64,000 bases of DNA from Acestrorhynchus altus (GCA_034509495.1 CM067521.1:3959564-4023563), one strand, 5' to 3'. Shown: positions 19,726 to 32,089, counted from the first letter of the stretch. Notes: a model not told the origin generated them from the letters alone. Translations and numbers: made by a program.

Positions 19726-19879
19726 AAGGAGAGCCTGGATGTAAGATGAGATACGGTTGGGCATGGAAGCCTATAGATTCCGTATGGCATCCTGCAGCAC
19801 ATATGTGGGTCACTGTCAAGCAGTTCATTGAAATGACCGTCAATGATAGTCTTCAGACTATTCTGAAATCAAGGGTGTT

Positions 19880-20095
19880 AAAAACAGTTTCTCCTGCTTT
19901 AGTTTGAGTATGTGTGTCTACCGTCCAGGGAAGACAGTTCTAGTTCTACCAGATTTTGGACCATTGCTGTGAGGACTTGACTGCATTCAGCCGCAAAAGC
20001 AAAGTTAGCTCATCTGTTTCAGCAGTGGGTGCACTTCAAAGTAGCTGAATGCATTCGTTAGAAGGGGTGTCCACATACATTCGGACACAGTGAAA
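19880..20095 (-). mobile_element. MITE family A, partial copy
   Basis: Contains ttagaaggggtgtccacata and tttctcctgctttagtttga, the left part of family A in reverse orientation. Confidence 0.5.
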
Positions 20096-20351
20096 CAAAA
20101 AGGTCTCTTTTCGAAGTCTTCATACTAGATTAGCAAACAGAGTTAGCACTAACAGCCCACGCCTCAGTCCAGGCGAGAAAGAGAGTCAAGTCACGAGCTA
20201 CTGCATGAATTAGGTTTTAATAAAAGAGAGAGAGAAACAAGACAGAGGTCTGATTACTCCTGAGGACGTTCCTCTCGTCTCTACACTGGCCTCACTCTGT
20301 TCATCTAAGTGCAAGGGTAAAGGCCAGGACCTGACCAGTACTGCGGGGAAT

Positions 20352-20889
20352 ATGGGGTCTGTCTGGACGCAGAGTGTGAGGGAGGAGCTCACTGTGAGGA
20401 AGGTGAAGTTCTCTCTAAGCCGACCTGAGCTACTGCTGCAGCCGCAGGTACGCCGGGTGTCTATTAACACCCAGGGGTTTGGTTCTGAACGTAACTGAAT
20501 CTGCTGTTAGTCCAGCTAAGCTCTTTATTAACATCTGAATGTGATATTCAAGTGCACTGGACTGATGTTTAGGTGATGGATAGACAGACAGACAGAGAGA
20601 TGTATGGATGGAAGGAAGGACAGACAGAGGCATAATGCATGGATGGATGTGCAGATAGATGGATGGATAGAAAGACAGATAGATCGAGGGACAGGCTGAT
20701 TAACAGAGGAAGTGGAGAGATGACAGAGACAGATGGATCCATGGATGGATGGATGGAAGGACAGATGGATGCATGCTGTCCCTGGTAATGCTTTTGTTAT
20801 AGAACGATCAACAGTAGCTGCCCTTTGAACAGAGGTGCCCAAACTTTTGCATGTGACTTTATTACCAGGGAGTATACTGTGTATATACT

Positions 20890-20927
<38 letters not shown>

Positions 20928-21954
20928 ATTTTTTCTTTACTTCCAGTGGAGTATCTCCCCACAGGCCTGGCTGCTGTACCGGTTCTTCATGGTGCTCTAC
21001 ACGTTTGCATGGTGTTTGTACTCTGCTCTGCTGTTCTCCTCACCCAAATGGCTCCTGTTCCTCAGCCACATAATCTACTGCATTATGGGACTTTATTACC
21101 TCCTCGCCTTCAGTAATCTGGCCTGGGCTGCATTTAAGGTTAGAACGTTCTGCAAGAGCCAGAGAACTGCAAACCGAGAAGGTGAGTCTGCAGGACATCC
21201 TAGAGACTCTTCAAGGTATAATGAAAAGTTTGTACCAGTGCTGAATGTTTGCTTCTCCTTTTGTCCAGCAGAGGACAGCAGCAGAAACACAGCCAGGGGA
21301 GCATGTGTGGGCCCGTTTCCTCTGCCACCGTTGCTCTTTGCTGCTTTGAGGTTGCAGTGGTGTCTCCACAACCTAGTGGCCACTTTCTCCATCACTGTGA
21401 CCCTCCTGTACTGGATGCTGGTGTACCCCATTGAAAGGCACCCTCTATCTGCCTTCAACCTCAACATGCATGTGGGGAACTCTGTCCAGGCCCTGCTGGA
21501 CCTCATTCTTTCTTCTACACCTGTCCACCTGGCCCACTATGTCCATCTGTTCCTGGTGGCCTGCTTGTACATCCTCTTCACTCTGCTCTACTGGCTCTCT
21601 GGAGGCACCAACCTCAGCAAGAAACCGTACATTTACAAAGTCCTAGATTTCGGAGGGTCACCTATAGTGGCAGCCTTCAGTGTGCTTGGAGTTGTCTGTG
21701 TTTGCCTGCCACTTAGCCACTTTCTGGTGTGGAATGTGTGCTACCTGAGGAGGTCTGTGGCCACTGGGGTTAGGGGAGGTTCAACAGGGCTCTGTAGAGA
21801 GAGATGGTGGTGGAGAGTGGGTGGAGCTGTGGGCAGAACTGTGTCTTACACAGGTATACCTGCCTCTATCTTCACACCTGCCTGCTCAGGTACCACACAG
21901 CCCTTACTAACGTCCAGGAATGCCCTTCAGGGGCCTATGTCTGTCTACCTTTGA
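20352..21954 (+). CDS. Rolling stone family multi-pass membrane protein
   Basis: Three exons: 20352-20447 (MGSVWTQSVREELTVRKVKF...), 20947-21181, and 21272 (or 21269) to 21954, giving 337-338 aa. Junctions are CAG|GTACG, TTCCAG|TGG, GAAG|GTGAGT and CCAGCAG|AG; the last is a tandem NAGNAG acceptor adding or dropping one Ala. About seven hydrophobic segments are present, starting with WLLYRFFMVLYTFAWCLYSA. The family signature is in exon 3: LQWCLHNLVATFSITVTLLYW, NLNMHVGNSVQALLDLILSS, then LYILFTLLYWLSGGTN and IYKVLDFGGSP. It matches the rolling stone group (Drosophila Rost acts in myoblast fusion); vertebrate function is not established. The 60-residue C-terminal extension after CYLRRS is low complexity and less certain; an unseen further splice could replace it. 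No frameshift is seen. Confidence 0.82.
20555..20775. repeat. (GATG)n/(GACA)n tetranucleotide-rich repeat in rolling stone-like intron 1
   Basis: Degenerate gatggatggacagacagac and agatagatgg tracts. Confidence 0.9.
20893..20926. repeat. (CA)n microsatellite
   Basis: About 16 CA repeats, 21 bp before the acceptor of rolling stone-like exon 2, where they may touch the polypyrimidine/branch region. Confidence 0.95.
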
Positions 21955-22129
21955 GGAACAAAAAAGCTTCAGTTATTTTTGGGCACAGAAACAAAAAGTT
22001 CTATAAAAGGCCTGTATCACGAAAAAAATTAATTTCCTTCCTTTTTTGAAATAGAAGAGTTTAATTTTGTTTGTAAACATGATGTTTACTACACAGTGCA
22101 TACATTTACAGAGACGAAGTAGGAAGAAC

Positions 22130-22525
22130 AACCCATTTAAAAGAGCAACAACAGCAGACTTTTAGCCCCGACCTCTTTTCGCTGTGCTCTTCCAGATGCT
22201 TTCCGTGCTCTTTTCCTTGGCACTATACCTAATGCCATGTATGGGCTAGAGGGGTATAAAGTCCCCCACATTAGAGGCGTGGAGCAGTGGCACCTTGTTC
22301 TGTGGAATGATGGTGTCCCATCTAATGGTTTTGAGAAGGATGAGTTGGGGAATTTGGGATGAGTTGGGGTGGTGATCATCCCACATCCTGACCTCATCAC
22401 TAATCACTCATCAGATCTTCACCACAATGCTCTAAAGTCTTGTAGAAAGTCTTCCCTGGACAGTAGAGACAGTTATTCCAACAGAAGGTGTACCCATACT
22501 TTTGCCCATATGTTTTATGTACGTA
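22130..22525 (+). mobile_element. MITE family A copy
   Basis: Landmarks are tatgggctagaggggtataa, ggggtggtgatcatcccaca and gtcttccctggacagtagag. Diverged; no coding capacity. Confidence 0.65.
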
Positions 22526-24034
22526 CAGTACATACTCCACATGTGGTTTACAACAGCTTAATCCCACTCATTCAAGTTCTGAGGGCTTTACCAGTATAAA
22601 CATGACAGGGCGATAGACCAGCCTGAGTTGAACTGAATTGTGAAACTGGTGTATTTGTGTGGTCCGCCGTGCTCTAGCATCCTTTCCCAGGAGATAGGTT
22701 TGTGGGATTTGGGGAATGATGGGAATAATGACCGTTTTAACAGCACTGTTTTGTAAACAGGATAATATAGTGTTGCACTTGGGGGATTATTCATCTGTCA
22801 GAGAATATCACGTGCCTGCAGAAGAAGTGCCTGTTTACTGTGGTTCATCTGAGGTTCATCTCAGAGCATGTGGTCTCTGAAACATTGCAGAAAGTAAATA
22901 CACTCGGTTATAATAAACAGTTTTATGAGCAACTGTGTTTTGTAGTGATTTTGTGGTGGAGTGTGTCTGGAGCTCACTGTCAGCAGGGGGCACCATGAAC
23001 AGGTCTTCTGAACGTGGCTGAAGAGAGTTACGGTGCAGTAAAGGTCTTGTTTGCTGTTTAATTGCAGTGTAAATGTGACTGAGTGTGTATATAATGTTGT
23101 GTTATATATCACTGAATATAACGGCAGGGGGGGGGGGGTCCCTTGTACCCGATGACTCCAGGTGGGCTCTGGATGTAGTGTGACCCTATTTAGGAAGAAC
23201 TGGATAAGAGGTTTAGTGCACTTTTTTGTTTTTGAGTCTGTCAGGTTACATGGTACATAAGTGCCTTCTACACCTTAATCGAACATTACAGACCCAGAGA
23301 AGCTCCAAATTCTAGCAGCGATTAAAGAGATAAAGCAGTGGGTGATGAACTGAAGTGGTGAGAATTCCCAAATTCCAGGGCTTTATGAAAAAAAAAACAC
23401 ATTATGCCTGTAGCTTCCATATAAAACTACCGAAGTGCATATCATTTATTAGAGAATGTGTTCAAAGTAAAATTGGCTGTCATCTTCCCACCCTTCGCTC
23501 CTCTAGAGGAGCTCATTTCTGGTTCTTGGTCTCCATGCTATGACACGAGGCTGTCCTGAAAGAAAGAGGTTTCATGCCCTCGTTTAGACTGATCACACAC
23601 TCGGTTCTGTTTCAGCTCCTGTAATCGCAGAGCTAACGAGTGTGTGATGCAATGAGGCCTGCTTTCTTTGACACTTTACATCACGTTTGCTGGCGAGCAC
23701 TTCTGATGTTAAAGCGATACGTCAGCAGTAGGCCCCCCCCCACCCCCTTCCATCCCACTCAATGCAGTCCATCAGTTTGTCCTCCGTTTGTTTTGAAACG
23801 ATTTAGCTATGTGAACACAAACTGGTGTTTCTGAAATGATGAATCACTGTTTTCTGTAAACATGAATAAAAATCCAGACAATTAAAGCTTTCCCATGACT
23901 GCTGCTGTTGTTTTTAGATATGCTAATATATTTTAGTCCATGTTTATGGACAACAGTGAGTCACAAGGTGTCCAAAACCACATAATTAAGTCTAATAGAG
24001 ATTACTTTAAGACCTAAGATCTGTTCTGTATGCT
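22526..24034. other. Non-coding stretch downstream of the rolling stone-like gene
   Basis: No exon-like frame was recognised. A poly-G run sits at about 23129-23138, a poly-C run at about 23732, and AATAAA at 23865-23870, which could end a long 3-prime UTR on the plus strand. Confidence 0.4.
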
Positions 24035-24690
24035 TTGCCTTTCAGAACCTGAGATTGGTTACATGACATTTTCTATAAATTCCATAACAAACTACAATAC
24101 TAGACCTATTTGAACATGATCTAATAATTATTCATTCATTATTCAGATAGTAATTCAGCTCAGAATACAGTTAAAATTCACTTGTTTTCAACGGAATTAA
24201 ATCCCAGTTTACATACCAAAGCAGCTTCCAGTGCATGTTTACTGCTCTGTCCATGTGTACATGCTCAACCTGCATACAGACTCTGACTGAATAGAGACAG
24301 TGGGCAGGGCTAATGATCTTAATGACAAATTTCAGAATAAAAGTCCTGAGAAGAGATAGTCCTGATTATACATAAATAATAATAATAAAAAAGAATAATC
24401 AGGTTATTGTTTTTTTACCACTGTCAAGCATTTGGAGAACCTATAAATGATTGTAAATATTATTTTGATAAATATTCTGTCAATCTAATCATTGAAAATA
24501 ATTCATCAGTTCTTATAAGCAAAAAAAAACAAACAAAAAAAAACTTGCACGTTGCACAACTTTGAATGGCTTAAAATTGAATTAAACTATGAAATTATCC
24601 CACGATATTAACATCCTAAAGGTTAAGAACAAAATGTACCAACCCTGCTTACATTTTTAACACATCATTTTCCAAACTGTCAAAATAACA
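24035..24690. mobile_element. piggyBac-like MITE family B copy
   Basis: Contains agaacctgagattgg, aattcacttgttttcaacgg, tgctcaacctgcatacagac and ttcagaataaaagtcctgag, shared with 58020-58850. Confidence 0.6.
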
Positions 24691-24799
24691 CTTTTAAATT
24701 GGTCAGTTCCGCCTTAACAGGAACCCTCAGGTTCTCTATTATTATATACATGGATGATTATTATCATATACATTATGCAAATCAGTGAACCAATGTTAC

Positions 24800-25595
24800 T
24801 CTCCCCCTGATTATGTCCACCCATGCTGTGGTCTGAAGTATGAGAAGCATTTGGACCTAAATGTATAGAGTGTTTCAGCACTGTTTTGGATTGAGTTCCA
24901 TAAGTTCGTAAACTGTATGCTGAACAAGCACCTGAGTGGTCTCTCTAGACAGAAAGGTCGAATTCTCCTAATGTTATAAAGGAGGAATCTGCAGGACCGT
25001 GTCAGGTTTGCAACATGAGCTGAGAACGATAACTGGTCATCCACTACTACACCAAGGCTCCGTGCTTCAGTAGATGGAGTGACCAGTGAGTTCTCAAGGG
25101 AAATGGTAAGGTCAGGGTGAGGACCAGTGCTTCCAGGAATGAATAGCAGTTCGGTCCTGCTGGGGTTGAGTTTGAGATGATGGGCTGCCATCCATGATGA
25201 GACATCAGAGAGGCAAGCTGAGATCCGGAATGAGACCTGGGTGTCGGAGGGTGGGAAAGAGAGGATGAGTTGAGTGTCATCAGCAGAGCAGTGGTAAGTA
25301 AAACCATGAGAAGATATTACTTTACCAAGAGAAGTAGTGTAGAGAGAAAAGAGAAGAGGACCAAGAACTGACCCTTGTGGAACACCGGTGGAGAGTCTGC
25401 GTGGAGCTGATGTGGTTCCCTGCCATGTGACCTGGTAAGAACACTCTTCCAGGTATGATGCAAACCATTGTAATGCAGAACCAGTGATTCCAAGGCTACC
25501 ATGGATTGACAGGAGGATCTTGTGATCTACTGTATAAAAGTTTGCAGAGAGGTCGAGGAGAATTACAACAAAGGATAGTTTGGCTGATCTAGCAG
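24800..25595 (-). mobile_element. L2-type LINE reverse transcriptase fragment
   Basis: The minus strand encodes, across frame changes, FVVILLDLSANFYTVDHKI, LQWFASYLEECSYQVTWQ, STGVPQGSVLGPLLFSLYTT, HCSADDTQLILSFPPSDT, then LKLNPSRTELLFIPGSTG and SLGVVVDDQLSFSAHV. These are RT motifs A to D/E of the L2/CR1 group. Motif A has Tyr where the catalytic Asp belongs (ANFYTVD), and motif C reads SADD. It is dead and lacks the endonuclease. The right edge abuts a Tc1 element. Confidence 0.88.
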
Positions 25596-25621
25596 TTTCT
25601 CAGTGACTGCTATGAGAGCAG

Positions 25622-27098
25622 TCTCTGTTTATTTCTTTTAATTTTAATGATTATAATTGACAACTAATGAAACCCCAAATTCTGTATCTCAGAAAATTAG
25701 AATATTGCTTAAGACCAATACAACAAAAGGAGTTTTAGAAATATTGACCAACTGAAAAGTATGAACATGAAAAGTATGAACATGTAAAGCATTCAATATT
25801 TAGTGGGGGCTCCTTTTAGCAATGCGGCGTGGCATGGAGTCGATCAGTGTGTGGCACTGCTCAGGTGTTATGAGAGCCCAGATTGCTCTCATAGTGGCCT
25901 TCAGCTCTTCTGAATTGTTGGGTCTGGTGAATCGTATCTTCGTCTTCAAAATATCCCAGAACTTTCTATGGGGTTAAGGTCAGTTGAGTTTGCTAGCCAA
26001 TTAAGAACAGGGCCCTTAAACCAGGTGCTGGTAACTTTGGCACTGTGTTCAAGTCCAAGTCAGCAGCAGGAAGCATGAAGTGCTTTAAAACTTTCTGGTA
26101 GATGGCTGCGTTGACCTTGGACCTCAAAAAACACAATGGACCAACACCAGCAAATGACATGGCACCCCAAGCCATCACTGACTGTGGAAACTTTACATTG
26201 GACCTCAAGCAATGTAGATTCTGTGCCTGTCCTGTCTTCCTCCAGATTCTGGGAGCTTTATTCCCAAAGGAAATGCAAAATTTACTTTCATCAGAGAACA
26301 TAACTTCAGCAGCCGTCCACTCCTTTTTGTCTTTAGCCCAGGCAAGATGCTTCTGATGCTGTCTCTTGTTCAAGAGTGGTTTGACACAAGGAATGTGACA
26401 GCTGAAACCCATGACTTGAATAAATCTGTGTGTGGTGGTTCTTGAAGCACTGACTCCAGCTGCAGCCCACTCTCCCCCTATATTTTTGAATGGGTTTTGT
26501 TTCACCATATTCTCACAGGGTGTGGTTATCCCTATTGCTTGTGCATTTTTTTCTACCACATCTTTTCCTTCCCTTCGTCTCTCTCATAATGTGCTTGGAC
26601 ACAGAGCTCTGTGAACAGCCAGCCTCTTTAGCAATGACCTTTTGTGTCTTGCCTTCCTTGTGCAAAGTGTCAATGGTCATCTTTTGGACAACTGTCAAGT
26701 CAGCAGTCTTCCTCATGATTGTGTAGCTTACAGCAGTGGTTCCCAACCTTTTTGTCAATGCGGACTGGTGAACGCTTGGGGGGGGGGTTATTGTGTGGTC
26801 CGGTACCAATTGGGCTTGGGGGCCACTGGCCTACAGAACTAGACTGAGAGACCATTTAAAGTCTGATTAGAGTGTGGCACCAGGTGTCTTCAATATTGAA
26901 CCTTTTCACAATATTCTAATTTTGTGAGATACTAAATTTAGGATTTTCATTAGTTGTCAGTTATAATTGTCAAAATTAAAAGAAGTAAACACTTGAAATG
27001 TATCCGTCTGTGTGTAATGAATGAATGTAATATACAAGTTTCACTTTTTGAATGGAATTACTGAAATAAATCAACTTTTTCATGATATTCTAATTTTT
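25622..27098 (-). mobile_element. Tc1-like transposon, nearly full length but broken
   Basis: Transposase on the minus strand in two frames. The N-terminal helix-turn-helix starts at about 26717 (MRKTADLTVVQKMTIDTLHK, then VIAKEAGCSQSSVSKHI). The body spans 26559-25993 (WAKDKKEWTAAEVMFSDESK, then PQSVMAWGAMSFAGVGPL). The VMFSDESK catalytic region is present. Inverted repeats: 25625-25708 matches 26905-26989 in reverse (cttttaattttgacaattataactgacaactaatgaaa). The outermost part of the left repeat is lost at the junction with the LINE. A hAT-like MITE sits inside at 26734. Confidence 0.88.
26734..26828. mobile_element. 95-bp hAT-like MITE nested in the Tc1 element
   Basis: Ends CAGTGGTTCCCAACC and GGCCACTG. 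The 8-bp flanks are GCTTACAG (26726-26733) and GCCTACAG (26829-26836), a target duplication with one change. It lies just upstream of the transposase start codon. Confidence 0.65.
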
Positions 27099-27104
27099 TA
27101 ATTA

Positions 27105-27400
27105 TTAATTAGATAAGACAACAAACACATGGAAATATATCCTAGAACACCAGAACACTACAACAACAAAGGACAGACTGAAACAAAGGGTCTTAAATAC
27201 AATGACAACATTAGACACAACTGGAAGAGGATAATGAATGGGCTGGGAAACAAAGGAGACGCAGATGGGAATGGGCGGAGCAAGGGTGGAGACAGGACCA
27301 AAACAAAACAAAACACGTGCTCGGAAGCACATGTGGAAAAGACAAAACAAAAATGAAATGGGAAGACAGGAGATAGACAGGACTGATACATTACATATGT
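27105..27400. repeat. Dispersed repeat C, copy 2
   Basis: tgggaatgggcggagcaagg and acacgtgctcggaagcacatg match 31405-31475 and, more weakly, 270-335. Confidence 0.6.
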
Positions 27401-27494
27401 CCACCACTGAACTAACATTACTTCAGTACACCTGAGCATTACAGCAGACATTTGGGGGTCCAGTGTCCCCGAACTAACTATGTAAAAGTCGTTG

Positions 27495-27910
27495 ACCAGA
27501 GGAGGAGTGTCCCACCTTGTGAGCCTGGTTCCTCCCAAGATTTCTTCCTCCAGTTCATATCATTATCCAATATTCCATGTCTGTGAGGGTAAAAGTATAT
27601 GATCCTTTAGGGTCAGCCGATCATTTGGAGGTGAAATTAGAGTCAGGTCAGGTGTTTTCAATCAATGGGAGACAATCAGATATGAGTGGGGGTCTTGTTT
27701 TATTTAAAGAATAAGGATCTATCAAAGCAAATCAAATCAACATTTATTTGTATAGCGCTCTTTGCAACTGAAGTTGTCACAGAGCAGAGATAAGAGACAG
27801 ATCCCCTAGTGAGCAAGCCAAAGGGCGACAGTGGCAAGGAAAAACTCCCTCAGAGCTGGAGGAAGAAACCTGGGGAGGAACCAGGCTCACAAGGGGGAGG
27901 ACGCATCCTC
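27495..27910. mobile_element. LINE-type dispersed fragments (tatttgtatagcgctctttg; gaggaaccaggctcacaagg)
   Basis: Two head-to-head pieces of the repeat also seen at 8540 and 51965. 27735-27905 holds the familiar fish stretch from tttgtatagcgctctttgca to gaggaaccaggctcacaagg. Confidence 0.55.
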
Positions 27911-27944
27911 CTCTGGTCAAACTACTTATACACAGTTAGGGGAT

Positions 27945-28205
27945 CTATCAAAGTCTGATCTTCACAACGTTTGTGAAAGTGCACCACGGCAGAAACAAAG
28001 GAGATTTCTGAGGAGCTCAGAAGAAGAGTTGATGATGCTCATCAGGCTGGAAAAGTTTACAACCATCTCTAAAGCGTTTGGACTCCACCAATCCACAGTC
28101 AGACTTTGTGTACAAATGGAGGAAATTCGAGACCATTATTACCCTCCCAGGAGTGCTCCACCAACAAAGATCACAGCAAGAGCAAGGCGTGTAATAGTCT
28201 AAGAC
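27945..28205 (+). mobile_element. Tc1-type transposase N-terminal fragment
   Basis: The plus frame reads FTTISKAFGLHQSTVRLCVQ, the DNA-binding helix-turn-helix region of Tc1 transposases, then APPTKITARARRVIV. It is joined in frame to the LINE fragment before it, which explains the 123-codon open frame at 27831-28202. It is not a gene. Confidence 0.75.
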
Positions 28206-28254
28206 AGGAACCCAAGGGAACTTCAAAGCAACTAATCCCTAAAAAAAGATTCCT

Positions 28255-28769
28255 TTAACCTTTAGAACTCTATGCCAGTTTTGTGGGATTTCTTAGTTTG
28301 ACATAGTATTAAAAAAATTATGTATTTATAGGTGATAGTCACACATACCAGATATTATTATTCAGGAGATCCTAGGCTATTCAAACGTGTCTTCATTTTA
28401 GATGTAAATGTTAACAGAAAAAAATTGATATCTGTAATGATTAAATTGACAAGGATGTTTATAATAGTTCATAATAAATAATAAATAAATCTTCAAAGTT
28501 AATTCAAGAATTTGACCATGTTTTGATCAGAATTTTACTTGTGAATACATCTAAATATCCTTTATTATTGTTGTCATATGTATGTATCAGTATTATTTCA
28601 GAGCTTTTATTCATTTTTGCAGTAGGATTACTTGCTGATAATCCATCACATGATGATGAGATGATATGCATATCATCACGTCTGTAGATTACTCTGATCC
28701 TGAGTTATGAAGCCTAGAAAACAGCATGCAACTGCCCGCAAAGTGCGGATCTCAGGTTCTAAGTGTTAA
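28255..28769 (-). mobile_element. piggyBac-like MITE family B copy with TTAA at both ends
   Basis: Left end TTAACCTTTAGAACTCTATG (28255). The right end in reverse is TTAACACTTAGAACCTGAGA (28769). TTAA at both borders and matching ends support piggyBac-type mobilisation. Confidence 0.6.
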
Positions 28770-29445
28770 CAACTGGACACAGTTTGATGACAGTGTGTGA
28801 GGCTTCAGGTATGCTGTTACTACAAATTCTAAGCTATTGATCCTAAGCTTCCATTTCTTCTATTACTGAAGTGCAAAGCTTAAGAAAGTGTCTGTTTCAT
28901 GAAATGGTTCTGAGGGGAGCTGATGGTGTGCGTGAAATCCCAGAAGAGAGAGCTGTCAGGAGCTTTTACATCACACTCATCCTCGCTGGGTTTGGGGGGC
29001 TGGGTTAGTCATCATTGCTACCCATAGAGAGGCTCTAAAGCATGGCAGAAAGGCTTCTTTTGCTAACGATGTGGAGAAATGAACAGGTTACGTGACTCAA
29101 ACGCCTGATTTAAACCAGTGTGAATCACTGAATGTGCTCCTTTTTAATCTACTGTGTTTACGTCATGAGACCTTTATACTGTACACAAATGACTCATGTT
29201 AATATTACTATGACTGAAATGGCTTACGTCTTTTAAATTTGTACATTAAATAAAATACTGTAGAGTCGGCTGTAGTTTCCATAGTTTCTGATGAAAAAAT
29301 GCAATGGGGAACCCCTCAGGCTGTCCAGGTTCTCAGAGGAGACCTAATCATTTCTGAGAACTGAAACTAGACATTCATATTTATTCAGCAGAGGGAAACC
29401 TGTATGTCAAATCTCTAATTTCAAGGTTTCGGTTGAACCAAACTT
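28770..29445. other. Non-coding stretch, nothing recognised
   Basis: No open frame of interest and no repeat shared inside the window was found. Confidence 0.4.
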
Positions 29446-29775
29446 TTTCGGTGGGCTTGCCTCTTTGTGCAGAAGTACCGCCAAAAGAAGAGGACTCTGG
29501 AGCAGATCAACAACCATGAACCTGATGGCAGATGTGGGCCAGAGGGGTAAAAAGCCACCCAGCACTGAGCTGTGGAGCAGCGAACCCATTCTCTGGAATG
29601 ATGGAGCTCCATCCCAGCATTTCTGGGATGAGTTGGGGATGACATGGGGTGGGGATCAGCCAACATCCTGTCCTCACTATTTCTTGCTTGTCCCTAAATG
29701 CAACCATTGATCCAACAGCTAGTAGAAAGTCTTCCCTAGACAGTAGAGACCATTTCTCCAACAAAAGCAACATAA
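29446..29775 (+). mobile_element. MITE family A copy
   Basis: Landmarks are agaagtaccgccaaaagaag, ccagaggggtaaaaagccac and gtcttccctagacagtagag. The open frames here are chance. Confidence 0.65.
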
Positions 29776-30099
29776 ACTCTTTTAAATAGTCTGAGCTAAA
29801 TGCAGTGCATATAAAGGAAGGTCTTGTGTATCGGTTCCAAATTCCCATAGCAGCAGAAGCAGCAGTAGAACTTTCTAATAATACAAGGCATGTTCCCAAA
29901 GTTGTGATCTTTATGCAATTACTTTGTGAAAAGTACCATTTATGGGAAATCCATGGACTGTGCACCAGCACATGCATGCTTTTTGCCTCCAATAGAAAAA
30001 TGGCTTCCATAGATGTTTCGGTTTATCGATGCACTGTCATTGGAACTCCCTGTTCGCACTGCATGACAAGTATCCTTTTGTAATATGACAATGTATGTC

Positions 30100-30320
30100 C
30101 CCATACAGCACATCCTCATACAGCACATCCTCATACAGCACATCCTCATACAGCACATCCCCATACAGCACATCCTCATACAGCACATCCTCATACAGCG
30201 CGTCCCCATCCTGCTCCATAGGGCACATTCCCATATGGTTCGTCCCCATACAGCCCCATATGGCACGTTCCCTATACAGCACATACCCATATGGTGCTTC
30301 CCCAAAGAGCTAATGCAGTT
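30100..30320. repeat. 15-bp minisatellite (tcatacagcacatcc)
   Basis: About seven near-perfect copies at 30104-30210, then diverged copies. Because 15 is a multiple of 3, both strands stay open (for example YSTSSYSTSSYSTS), giving several false frames. Confidence 0.92.
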
Positions 30321-30899
30321 GAGAAGATGGGAGCACATCCTCCCTATAGTCATGACCAACGCTGTTAGACTACCACTTGTTTTCTCCTTTGAAGGACAAA
30401 ATTCAGGGTACAAAGACTGATGTCAATGACCAGGTTAAAGCAGAGGTGCAGAGGTGGTCACACTGTGACTTCTACAGCAATGGGATTTTGAATCAAAACT
30501 GTGTCACTGGTTCTGGAAATGAATGTTCTGATGTATGTTTACAAAAATAAACATATTAAATAAAGTTATTATTGACTGATGATGCAATTTCATCTGGCTC
30601 ACAACACGGCCTCACATGGCGGAAAAAAAAGCCCCGTGCTCTCCTGTTGTTATAAATTACTTTAATAACAAAACAGCCTTTAAACACAATGCTGTCTGAG
30701 AGCTAAGGCCTCAGAATGATGTCCCTGTGTGTGCTTGGAAGATTTCATTCCAGACAGCTGAGACAGACTGATCGCAACCAATCCCTGAATAAAGCATGTG
30801 ACTCAATCTGGGTGGGGATTAAAAAGGGAATTTCACTGATTTGTCGGTCTGTGTAATGCAGTGGTTGAGAACAGTAATTCAGAGTCAGGCTTGGTGTGA

Positions 30900-31110
30900 A
30901 ATTATTTAACCTTTATAACTCTAGGCCAAATTTTTTTGTAGTTGTGTAGTAAAATATTGCTATTCTCAGGAGATCGTAGGCTACTCAAATGTTTCTTCAT
31001 TTGAGATGTAAATTTACTTTAAATAAGGTCAAAAAACAACCTGAATATCCTTTATTATTCAGACAATTAACTGACTTATTGACTATTGACCTAACATATT
31101 CATTCACTGA
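30900..31110 (-). mobile_element. piggyBac-like MITE family B, partial copy
   Basis: Starts ttaacctttataactctagg and shares caggagatcgtaggctactc with 28370. Confidence 0.5.
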
Positions 31111-31129
31111 ACAGACAAAGACATGGTAG

Positions 31130-31525
31130 GTGGACATACTCGCAGGGTTTTTTGATTTAATCATGAAGGAACAAACAGTGGACAGAAGAACAGACAGACT
31201 GGCATAAAATTTAATAAACTAACAAACAAAGCTTTTAAGTAACAAACTACAAACAAACTGCATGGAAACATACATACAAACAATCCTAAACTCCAGGAAA
31301 AAAAGGACTGACAAAAACTGACTGAAACAGAGGGTCACAAATGCAAGGACAACATTACACACATCTGGGACTGGAGAATGAATGGGCGGGGCTACAAATG
31401 AGACACAGATGGGAATGGGCGGAGCAAGGGCAGAGATGGGAGCAAAACAAAACAGTGCTCAGAAGCACATGGGGGAAAGACCACAACATGAGAAGGGAAG
31501 ACAGGACGACATCCCCTTTCTTTTC
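31130..31525. repeat. Dispersed repeat C, copy 3
   Basis: ggactgacaaaaactgactg ... tgggaatgggcggagcaagg ... gtgctcagaagcacatgg, close to copy 2. Confidence 0.6.
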
Positions 31526-32089
31526 ATTTCCCTCTGTAACCCATCATTAGCCCCACCCCTCTCGCTGATCAGTCAGAGTCTGCATGCAGGTTGAGCAGGT
31601 ACAGATGGACCGAGCAGTAAACATGCACTGGAAATCCCATTGTGTGCAATCAGTGACTATTCAGCTGCGGGTCCCTTCCAGGCCTCTGAAGGCCTACCTG
31701 TAGTGAATTTGAGACAGCACAGGTAAACAGTCTGGGTCACATGCGTGCATTTGATCTGGTCAGCCGTCAGGACAGATCGATTTTCCTGAAGGTGAACTTT
31801 AGGCAGTCAGGAGAGCAGGGAAGTAGGTTGCAGATCTTTGGCTGTAGCTGAGGAAGCTGAAACTGAAGCTCCCATTTAAAGTTTTAATTATGAGGTGCTG
31901 CGTTTGCAGAATAATAACAGTGCTACTATGAACATGATGAATGTGGGCTGGACTCTGAGCTAATCCCGCTGGGGCTGTTTGGGGTTGTGGGCTGTAAACC
32001 CGTGTGGATTGGAGCAGTTATTGATGTTTCGCTTTGCATTCAGTTTTATAACATAATGCCATTTAATTACATATAAGTGTTAATGAATG

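Noticed and set aside
21096..21506. 136-codon minus-strand frame
   Set aside because: Antisense shadow of rolling stone-like exons 2 and 3.
27831..28202. 123-codon frame as a novel gene
   Set aside because: Chance fusion of a LINE-type fragment and a Tc1 transposase N-terminus.
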